7,875 nucleotides of DNA from Gammaproteobacteria bacterium (lineage in GTDB: Bacteria; Pseudomonadota; Gammaproteobacteria; Pseudomonadales; Azotimanducaceae): the NCBI GenBank assembly GCA_002690405.1, contig NZEI01000012.1, positions 27,582 through 35,456 of the forward strand. Direction: 5' to 3'. Position numbers and translations under genes: made by a program. A model generated the notes under the pieces. It saw nothing but the letters and a program-made list of their open reading frames with translations, was not told the origin of the DNA and ran no database searches. Shown here piece by piece: positions 1 through 5,469 of the stretch (within the stretch, counting starts at the first letter, position 1; every line of letters starts with the position of its first letter).

Positions 1-153
1 GTAGACGAGCTGATGGCCTTTGCCAAGCAGCACCTCGCGGCTTACAAACTACCTCGATCCATCGACTTCACGGATGAACTGCCAAGATTGCCCACTGGAA
101 AGTTGTACAAGCGCCTACTGAAAGATAAATATTGGCCACAAAAGGACGGCTAA
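1..153 (+). CDS. AMP-forming acyl-CoA synthetase, C-terminal end (5' part outside window)
   Basis: The reading frame is open from the first base and ends at TAA 151-153, giving the last 50 residues of a protein whose start lies to the left. The tail has the C-terminal signature of the ANL (adenylate-forming) superfamily: AAYKLPR, then a short strand, then ELPRLPTGKLYKR. Lys34 of the visible piece, in PTGK, is the invariant lysine of the A10 motif that contacts the acyl-adenylate. Known family chemistry is ATP-dependent activation of a carboxylic acid to an acyl-AMP and then an acyl-CoA thioester. The closing LKDKYW resembles the ends of FadD-like fatty-acyl-CoA ligases rather than non-ribosomal peptide domains. 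Chain length and substrate cannot be inferred from 50 residues. The mobile C-terminal subdomain is intact here, so there is no sign of a broken gene. Confidence 0.85.
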   Translation, partial: VDELMAFAKQHLAAYKLPRSIDFTDELPRLPTGKLYKRLLKDKYWPQKDG

Positions 154-164
154 ATTTGCCGTCC
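144..164 (-). terminator. Hairpin terminator between convergent genes
   Basis: A perfect 7-bp inverted repeat, GGACGGC / GCCGTCC, has a 7-nt loop that contains the synthetase stop codon (151-153). Read on the - strand the stem begins 14 nt after the GST stop and is followed at once by TTTTGTGG, a short U-tract, which fits an intrinsic terminator for the GST gene. Read on the + strand the stem is followed by ATCTCTGCCTTTAA, a poorer U-tract, so termination of the synthetase transcript here is less certain. Confidence 0.6.
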
Positions 165-178
165 ATCTCTGCCTTTAA

Positions 179-811
179 TCAGAACCGCAACACCGCCTGA
201 GCTGCTGGTCGCTGTCGATAACGCTCATCCCAAGCTTGCAGGCCCGGATGATTATTGATCACCTCGACCTTAGCGAAGCGCGCAAACTGCAAAGCCGACT
301 GCAAGGTGATGTCAGCTAAGGACACTTGCTCGCCGCCCAACCAGTTGCGGCCATCTGCAAGCAAATCCTGCAGATAGTCCAAGGCTTGGCCCATAGATCC
401 CAGCAACTCTGCGGCTAATTGTGGATCCGCCGGCAGACCCAAAGGCGAATTAGTCGCATGTACATAGCGCCCGACAAAATTCGCAAATCGTAGCTCTACC
501 GTCCGCTCAAGATCATAGGCGAGCGCCTGGGTTGCTGCATCACCCTGCACGAGGGCTGATTCCGGTTGCACTGTTTCTAGAAAGCGAATGATCGACAAGG
601 ATTCGAGCAAATAGCGACCATCAGATAATTCCAACACCGGTAACGTTCCGAATGGATTACGCGCCAAGTGTTCGGGTTCTCGGTGACGGCCTTTCAGGGT
701 ATTCACCACGATTTGCTCAACAGGTAGCACACTACCCGCGGCCTCGCGTTCGGCAATGTAGAGCATTACCTTGGTTGGGTTCGGTGCCGCCGGCACCATA
801 TAAAGCTTCAT
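179..811 (-). CDS. Glutathione S-transferase family protein
   Basis: This 210-residue protein has the normal length and two-domain layout of cytosolic GSTs. Residues 1-80 form the thioredoxin-like domain: the initial strand MKLYMVP, the block NPFGTLPVL with the cis-proline at Pro58, and Glu70-Ser71 in LLESLSIIRFLE, the pair that binds the gamma-glutamyl part of glutathione. Residues from about 90 to 205 form the helical domain, with the N-capping box Ser164-Leu-Ala-Asp167 typical of the fold. The family conjugates glutathione to electrophiles, isomerises or reduces substrates in the cytoplasm. The usual SPNxRKV segment reads APNPTKV here, so the common catalytic Ser is Ala9; Asn11 or Thr13 might substitute (inference). 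The ATG at 811-809 is supported by AGGGGAGGAG just upstream. It is divergent from the GMC oxidoreductase gene and convergent with the acyl-CoA synthetase. Confidence 0.9.
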   Translation of the reverse strand: MKLYMVPAAPNPTKVMLYIAEREAAGSVLPVEQIVVNTLKGRHREPEHLARNPFGTLPVLELSDGRYLLESLSIIRFLETVQPESALVQGDAATQALAYDLERTVELRFANFVGRYVHATNSPLGLPADPQLAAELLGSMGQALDYLQDLLADGRNWLGGEQVSLADITLQSALQFARFAKVEVINNHPGLQAWDERYRQRPAAQAVLRF

Positions 812-815
812 AGCA

Positions 816-825
816 CTCCTCCCCT
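816..825 (-). promoter_or_regulatory. Shine-Dalgarno site of the GST gene
   Basis: On the - strand the bases read AGGGGAGGAG followed by 4 nt (TGCT) and then ATG. This strong purine-rich site fixes the GST start at 811 and argues against any start further upstream in other frames. Confidence 0.75.
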
Positions 826-871
826 AGTTGAATTGCACAAATAGCATAACCGCCCCAATGGGATTGAGGAT

Positions 872-892
872 AGTGGCAGAGTACTGCCCACT
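872..892. promoter_or_regulatory. Imperfect inverted repeat in the divergent spacer, possible operator
   Basis: AGTGGCAG and CTGCCCACT flank a 4-nt centre (AGTA). The arms match over 8 bp if one extra C in the right arm is bulged; the core GGCAG/CTGCC is perfect. It lies between the GST and GMC genes, about 60 bp upstream of the GST start and about 25 bp upstream of the putative GMC -35 box. Such a position would suit a repressor or activator serving both genes, but no regulator gene is visible in the window and the repeat is short enough to be chance. Confidence 0.3.
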
Positions 893-916
893 GCTGTAAC
901 AATTCAGTCATCGCAA

Positions 917-944
917 TTGACATTCCGTGCTACCAGCCTAGCAT
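917..944 (+). promoter_or_regulatory. Putative sigma70 promoter of the GMC oxidoreductase gene
   Basis: A perfect -35 hexamer TTGACA (917-922) is followed after 16 bp by TAGCAT (939-944), which matches the -10 consensus TATAAT at four of six positions including the first two and last bases. Transcription would start near 950, giving a leader of roughly 45 nt before the ATG at 996. The assignment is by consensus only. No equally good promoter is seen for the divergent GST gene; TATGCT on the - strand near 842-847 is a weak -10 candidate without a good -35. Confidence 0.45.
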
Positions 945-985
945 TTCGCCACAGCTCGCAATTAGGCAGCGTCCGCTGAATTGAA

Positions 986-991
986 AAGGGG
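986..991 (+). promoter_or_regulatory. Shine-Dalgarno site deciding the GMC start
   Basis: AAGGGG, 4 nt before ATG 996. The frame is also open to a TTG at 981, but that codon has no purine-rich site before it and would place this Shine-Dalgarno sequence inside the gene. ATG 996 is therefore the better start. Confidence 0.7.
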
Positions 992-995
992 AACC

Positions 996-2633
996 ATGGC
1001 AGATTCGTCGAACCAGCGCTTTGACTACATCATTGTTGGCGCAGGCACCGCTGGCTGTGTTTTAGCCAATCGTTTGTCCCAGGACCCAAGCAAACAAGTG
1101 TTGTTGCTCGAAGCGGGTAAAAAAGACAACTATTTTTGGATAGATATTCCAGTCGGTTACCTCTACACCATCGGCAACCCACGCACAGATTGGTGCTTCG
1201 AAACCGAAGCGGAGCCTGGGTTGAATGGCCGCAGTATCGGCTACGCCCGGGGCAAGGTTTTGGGTGGTTGTTCGTCCATTAATGCCATGATCTACATGCG
1301 TGGCCAACAATCTGACTTTGATCACTGGGCCGATCTCGGTAACCGTGGTTGGGGTTGGCAGGACGTATTACCGATCTTCCGGCGTTCCGAAAACTACCAA
1401 CATGGCGCCGACGATTTTCACGGCGGCAATGGCGAAATGCGCGTAGAAGAGCGGCGCGTGAACTGGGAGATCTTGGATGCTTGGCGGGATGCCGCAGAAG
1501 AATGCGGAATCCCAAAGATCGATGAATTTAACCGTGGCGACAATTTCGGCAACGCCTATTTCCAAATGAACCAGCGCAACGGCAAGCGCTGGAGCGCCGT
1601 TCGAGCGTTTCTAGATCCTGTAAAAGACCGCGCGAATCTGACGATCCTGACAGAGGCCAACGTACGCAAGATCTGCTTCGACGATAACCTTGCCGAACCA
1701 AGAGCCACGGGCGTTGCGGTGTTACATGGTGGCCAGGAGCACGTCTTTACGGCAAATAACGAGGTTATTTTAGCCGCTGGCGCTATAGCATCGCCCCAAC
1801 TGTTGCAGTTGTCCGGAATCGGCGCATCCGAAACACTGCATAAACACAGCATTGCAACGCTGATTGAACTGCCCGGGGTTGGCGAAAATCTGCAGGATCA
1901 TCTGCAGATCCGCACAATTTATTCGGTGGATAATACGATTACCCTGAATCAACGGGCGCGCACCCCCTGGGGTATGGCGCTGATGGGCTTAGAGTATTTT
2001 CTGCGCAAAACTGGCCCACTGACAATGCCACCGTCGCAACTCGGCGCCTTTGCCAAAAGCGATCCGTCCCAGCCCTCTGCCAATATGGAATGGCATGTGC
2101 AGCCGCTGTCGCTGGATAAATTTGGTTCGCCATTGCACAAGTACAACGCCATCACACCATCAGTATGCAACTTACGGCCTTCCAGCCGCGGCACGGTGGC
2201 TCTAAAGTCCAATAAACCCGACGACGCACCAGCCATTGCGCCGAACTATTTAAGCACTCAAGCCGACCTAGATGTCGCTGTTGCCGGCCTCAGATTCACG
2301 CGCAAAATCATGGCTGCGCCAGCACTTGCGGCCTTCAACCCCAAGGAGCTGAAGCCCGGCCCTGAGGTGACTGCTGAAGAAGATTTGCAACGGGCGGCAG
2401 GAGACCTAGGCACAACGATTTTTCACCCCGTGGGCACCTGCAAAATGGGTCCGGGGCACGATACCAGTGCTGTGGTGGACGACCAGTTGCGGGTACACGG
2501 CATCAAGGGTTTGCGGGTGATTGATGCGTCTATCATGCCGACCATCACATCAGGCAACACTAATGCGCCCACGGTAATGATTGCCGAGCGCGGCGCGGAC
2601 TTTATCCGCCAGGCTTATCGACACAGTCGTTAG
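996..2633 (+). CDS. GMC-family FAD-dependent oxidoreductase (choline / alcohol dehydrogenase-like)
   Basis: The protein has 545 residues, the usual GMC length. Residues 10-41 form the FAD-binding Rossmann start: DYIIVGAGTAGCVLANR with GAGTAG at 15-20 and Glu39 ending the second strand in LLLEAG, the residue expected to hold the adenosine ribose. GMC signature 1 runs from about 83 (ARGKVLGGCSSINAMIYMRG) and signature 2 is at 262-276 (GAIASPQLLQLSGIG). Near the C-terminus His477 in FHPVGTCKMG and Asn523 in SGNTNAPT match the catalytic His/Asn pair of choline dehydrogenase-type members (pairing inferred from family alignment memory). The family oxidises primary alcohols, choline or similar hydroxyl substrates with FAD, passing electrons to the respiratory chain or oxygen. 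No signal peptide is evident, so it is likely cytoplasmic or membrane-associated. It resembles BetA/AlkJ-type proteins, but there is no betaine gene nearby, so substrate remains unassigned. The start is chosen at ATG 996 because of AAGGGG before it. Confidence 0.93.
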   Translation: MADSSNQRFDYIIVGAGTAGCVLANRLSQDPSKQVLLLEAGKKDNYFWIDIPVGYLYTIGNPRTDWCFETEAEPGLNGRSIGYARGKVLGGCSSINAMIYMRGQQSDFDHWADLGNRGWGWQDVLPIFRRSENYQHGADDFHGGNGEMRVEERRVNWEILDAWRDAAEECGIPKIDEFNRGDNFGNAYFQMNQRNGKRWSAVRAFLDPVKDRANLTILTEANVRKICFDDNLAEPRATGVAVLHGGQEHVFTANNEVILAAGAIASPQLLQLSGIGASETLHKHSIATLIELPGVGENLQDHLQIRTIYSVDNTITLNQRARTPWGMALMGLEYFLRKTGPLTMPPSQLGAFAKSDPSQPSANMEWHVQPLSLDKFGSPLHKYNAITPSVCNLRPSSRGTVALKSNKPDDAPAIAPNYLSTQADLDVAVAGLRFTRKIMAAPALAAFNPKELKPGPEVTAEEDLQRAAGDLGTTIFHPVGTCKMGPGHDTSAVVDDQLRVHGIKGLRVIDASIMPTITSGNTNAPTVMIAERGADFIRQAYRHSR

Positions 2634-2646
2634 TTGGGTACCCTAA

Positions 2647-4032
2647 TTAGCCCGTGTTGGATGCGCGCAACCACTCGGCAAACCGTTGGTTGCGCGGGTA
2701 GTAGTTAGCGCTCCAACCCAAGCGCACCATTACTGTATCCAGGGAAGGAATGATCATCACCACCTGACCGCGATTGCCCGTGAACGCATAGGCGTCGGCA
2801 GGCAAATCAGGCCAACGTAAATCTTTGCCGCCTCGATTCAACCACACTTGATAGCCATAGGCGGGTGCGTTAGCACTGGTATTAGGCTGCATCAGGGCCT
2901 GCATGTAGCTCGTGCCGGCAATGCGCACACCGTTAAGCTCGCCCTGCCGTAAAAATACCTGACCTAAGCGCGCCCAATCCCGGGCTGAAGCATAAATATT
3001 AGAACTGCCTATAAAAATACCACTGGCGTCTGGCTCTAAGGTGGTATGCCGCATGCCTAGAGGCCACAGAATATCCTGATAAAGGTGGTTGATCGCGTTT
3101 TGTGGGCCACCGACCCGCTGACTGAACAATAGCGTTAGCAGATTAGTGGTGCCAGAGGAATAATAAAAGTGCGTGCCCGGCGAATGTTCTAATGCGCTTT
3201 GCATCGGTAAGGCGGACGCTACCGGGTCCATAAACAACATGCGGGTGGCATCAGAACCAGGCGCATAGACCTCTGCAAAATCAAGGCCACTGCTCATTTG
3301 CAGCAAGTTCTCGATACTGATTTCTGACCTAGAGTCGTTAGCCCAAAGGGGAAACAGTTGCTGCTCGGCAACCGAAATCTGACCCCGCATCTGCAACCAA
3401 CCAAGCATTAAAGAGGTCAGACTCTTACCCTGAGACCAACCCATGAGCGGGGTGTCAGGAGTGATACCCGACGCATAAGCTTCCGCTACGATCTGCCCGC
3501 CTTGCACCAGCACCAAGGCTCGGGTTTGTAAATCCTCTTGCGCGTCTAGGGCCATAGACTTAGCCAGCACTGCCGCCAAACGTTCATCAGGCTCAGGAAC
3601 CCGCGCTCCCTGAGGCCATAAACTTTGTTTATCGACTGGGGGCGGAGCTGGCGGATTTAAGCGATCCAGCACGCCTGCAGCGTCCTGAGCGGGAACCGGC
3701 TTGTCGAGGGTACAGCCAAGCCCCTGCCGAAAAGTAGCCGAGGTTTGGGAAAACCCTAGCAAGTCTGCAGTAGCTCGACCTTCCGCATCGTCGAGCCTAA
3801 TGGAGAGCCAGTCGGTGGCTGGGCTGTAAGAGGCTAAATCGTCGCGTATCTGCGCTTCATCAAAGCCACTTAAATAGCGCCCAGAACACGCTAGCTTGGC
3901 ACTGATCCCTGTGCCCACTGCAATATTGGCAGAGAGGCTTGTGGGCGACATGCCGAGAGCCTGCAGGGCCAGCATCGCCAGCCCGATTAGACCACCTATG
4001 AGCACCGCAACCCAAGGCAGAACTCTACGCAT
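2647..4032 (-). CDS. Membrane-anchored beta-lactamase-fold serine hydrolase
   Basis: The protein has 461 residues from ATG 4032. Residues 5-26 (LPWVAVLIGGLIGLAMLALQAL) form a hydrophobic anchor or uncleaved signal, placing the enzyme outside the cytoplasmic membrane. Residues about 38-110 form a small N-terminal region with Cys49 and Cys107 (LACSGRYLSG and GLGCTL), seen in related proteobacterial hydrolases, then a proline-rich linker (NPPAPPPVD). The catalytic domain follows: Ser200-Gln-Gly-Lys203 is the SxxK nucleophile/base motif, Tyr291-Ser-Ser in FYYSSGTTN is the likely second motif, and FTGNRGQ near 417-423 takes the place of the KTG box. The family includes esterases, peptidases and amide hydrolases; true beta-lactamase activity is unlikely given these motifs. 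It lies 33 nt after the preceding hydrolase and is probably co-transcribed. A TTG at 4038 is possible, but AGG 7 nt before ATG 4032 favours the ATG. Confidence 0.88.
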   Translation of the reverse strand: MRRVLPWVAVLIGGLIGLAMLALQALGMSPTSLSANIAVGTGISAKLACSGRYLSGFDEAQIRDDLASYSPATDWLSIRLDDAEGRATADLLGFSQTSATFRQGLGCTLDKPVPAQDAAGVLDRLNPPAPPPVDKQSLWPQGARVPEPDERLAAVLAKSMALDAQEDLQTRALVLVQGGQIVAEAYASGITPDTPLMGWSQGKSLTSLMLGWLQMRGQISVAEQQLFPLWANDSRSEISIENLLQMSSGLDFAEVYAPGSDATRMLFMDPVASALPMQSALEHSPGTHFYYSSGTTNLLTLLFSQRVGGPQNAINHLYQDILWPLGMRHTTLEPDASGIFIGSSNIYASARDWARLGQVFLRQGELNGVRIAGTSYMQALMQPNTSANAPAYGYQVWLNRGGKDLRWPDLPADAYAFTGNRGQVVMIIPSLDTVMVRLGWSANYYPRNQRFAEWLRASNTG

Positions 4033-4065
4033 ACTCAAGCCTGAATCTTGCGGCTGCGAGACTGC

Positions 4066-5421
4066 TTAGTTCGACTGACGTTCGGTCATTGCGCTGTAGG
4101 TCAGCACTTTAAAGTCGTCCGCTAAGCGCGTTCGATGCGGAATACTTTGTACCATGAACAGTCCGATTAACTGCTCTTCGGGGTCGATCCAAAAGCGCGT
4201 ACCGGCAGCACCGCCCCAGTTATATTCACCCGCCGAACTGACTTCACCGACATCGCCTGGATTCAGCACCACACCAAAGCCAAGGCCGAATCCAGCGCCT
4301 CTGCGGCCAAAGCCCATGGGCATTTCACCCAAGTGATTGGTGGTCATCAATTGAATAGTTTTTGGCGACAGTATGCGTACACCATCGAGCTCACCACCAT
4401 TCAATAACATCTGACTAAAGCGCAAGTAGTCGCGCGCCGTCGATATCAAACCGCCGCCGCCACTTTCAAACTTACCGCCGTAAATGTATCGAGCACTGGC
4501 AAACGCATCGGCCACTTCTAAGCCTTTACCGGTGGCAGGCGAAAAGAAATTGTTCGCATCTACGCCCATGGGCTTGTACATCTGCGCTAAACGGTCTTTA
4601 TTGCCTTCATTAACTTGGAAGTCAGTATCGCGCATGTCTAACGGTGCAAAAATTCGCTGCTTCAGGAATTCTCCGAAGCTCATGCCGGACAATACTTCAA
4701 CCAACCGTCCTTGCACGTCTACCGATACGCTGTAATGCCATTGCGAACCCGGATCATATTGCAACGGTAACTGCCCGAGCGCCTTGGTAAATTCCGCTAA
4801 AGTCATATCGCCCAATAAACCGGCCTTCCGGTATAGCTGATCTACCTCTGTATTACCGAATACACCATAGGTCATGCCTGCTGTATGACGCAGCAGATCA
4901 CGAATCGTCGGTTGGCGGGTAGGTTTACGCCACTCACCCACCAAGCTGTCATCGCCACTGCCCACAGTACGACTGGTGGTGCCATCAGAAACAATATTGG
5001 TCCCGGCGGTGGAGGTTGCCACTTTCAGATCGGCAAATTCAGGCATGTACATGGCGATAGGATCGTTAAGACGGAACTTGCCATCTTCATAGAGCATCAT
5101 CAGGGCCACGCCCGTGATCGGCTTCGACATGGAGTAAATTCGATAAATCGCATCATCTTCCATCGGACGGCCCGCCTCGCGGTCAGCCTGACCATAGGTC
5201 TGTTGGTAGATAATTTTGCCGTTACGCATGATTACGCCCATGCCACCGACCATGGTGCCATCATCAACTTTAGCGTCCATAAACTCGGTGATTTTAGCTA
5301 GCCGCTCAGATGAATAGCCCTGACGCTCTGGCTTAGATGTGCCGATCTCCTTGGCCGCGACCGTTGAAGCGAAGGCCGTGAGCACAATCAGCGCAAAAAA
5401 TCGTTGTATACCTAACCTCAT
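4066..5421 (-). CDS. Secreted family VIII esterase / class C beta-lactamase-like serine hydrolase
   Basis: The protein has 451 residues. Residues 1-23 look like a Sec signal peptide (MRLGIQRFFALIVLTAFAST then VAA|KE as a likely cleavage site), so the enzyme is probably periplasmic or exported. The catalytic motifs are those of family VIII carboxylesterases such as EstB: Ser97-Met-Ser-Lys100 (SMSKPITG) for nucleophile and general base, Tyr230-Ser-Val (WHYSVSVD) for the tyrosine motif, and Trp402-Gly-Gly (NWGGAAGTRFWIDP) in place of the KTG box of beta-lactamases. TIRDLLRHTAGMTYG (172-186) is another family landmark. Between 135 and about 165 there is a Ser/Thr/Gly-rich stretch that looks like a surface loop. 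The expected reaction is hydrolysis of esters (or some beta-lactams or amides) through an acyl-serine intermediate; the natural substrate is unknown. It sits 48 nt after the DUF5916 gene and 33 nt before a second hydrolase on the same strand. GAGGGGGGAG just before ATG 5421 supports the start. Confidence 0.92.
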   Translation of the reverse strand: MRLGIQRFFALIVLTAFASTVAAKEIGTSKPERQGYSSERLAKITEFMDAKVDDGTMVGGMGVIMRNGKIIYQQTYGQADREAGRPMEDDAIYRIYSMSKPITGVALMMLYEDGKFRLNDPIAMYMPEFADLKVATSTAGTNIVSDGTTSRTVGSGDDSLVGEWRKPTRQPTIRDLLRHTAGMTYGVFGNTEVDQLYRKAGLLGDMTLAEFTKALGQLPLQYDPGSQWHYSVSVDVQGRLVEVLSGMSFGEFLKQRIFAPLDMRDTDFQVNEGNKDRLAQMYKPMGVDANNFFSPATGKGLEVADAFASARYIYGGKFESGGGGLISTARDYLRFSQMLLNGGELDGVRILSPKTIQLMTTNHLGEMPMGFGRRGAGFGLGFGVVLNPGDVGEVSSAGEYNWGGAAGTRFWIDPEEQLIGLFMVQSIPHRTRLADDFKVLTYSAMTERQSN

Positions 5422-5423
5422 AT

Positions 5424-5433
5424 CTCCCCCCTC
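5424..5433 (-). promoter_or_regulatory. Shine-Dalgarno site of the esterase gene
   Basis: On the - strand GAGGGGGGAG lies 2 nt before the ATG at 5421, with its GAGG core at about 8 nt. The strong site in a 48-nt gap suggests independent translation initiation of the esterase within a shared transcript. I see no hairpin terminator in this gap, although it contains a run of six T on the - strand. Confidence 0.65.
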
Positions 5434-5469
5434 TTTACTAAAAAATCGTTACCTAGCAGCAGCGCATAA

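Noticed and set aside
732..923. 63-codon frame on the - strand spanning the GST start and the divergent spacer
   Set aside because: It overlaps the well-supported GST start in another frame by 80 bp, has no Shine-Dalgarno site before its ATG, and its translation shows no recognisable pattern.
981..995. TTG 981 as an alternative start adding five residues to the GMC protein
   Set aside because: No ribosome site lies before it and the AAGGGG site at 986-991 is placed correctly for ATG 996.
2630..2646. Palindrome GGGTACCC with TTAG/CTAA flanks between convergent stop codons, as a bidirectional terminator
   Set aside because: The GGGTACCC core has no room for a loop; the only fold leaves a weak A/U stem with a bulge and no U-tract follows on either strand.
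4885..5301. 138-codon open frame on the + strand inside the esterase gene
   Set aside because: It is wholly antisense to a gene with clear catalytic motifs and a signal peptide; the translation is His/Ile/Thr-rich shadow sequence with no family resemblance.
2647..5421. The two adjacent hydrolase genes as a recent tandem duplication
   Set aside because: Their motifs, lengths of insertions and N-terminal regions differ widely; similarity is limited to fold-level blocks, so they are distant paralogues at most.
5422..5469. Run of six T on the - strand as an intrinsic terminator between the DUF5916 and esterase genes
   Set aside because: No stable G/C-rich stem precedes the T run; the gap looks like an ordinary intra-operon spacer ending in a strong ribosome site.
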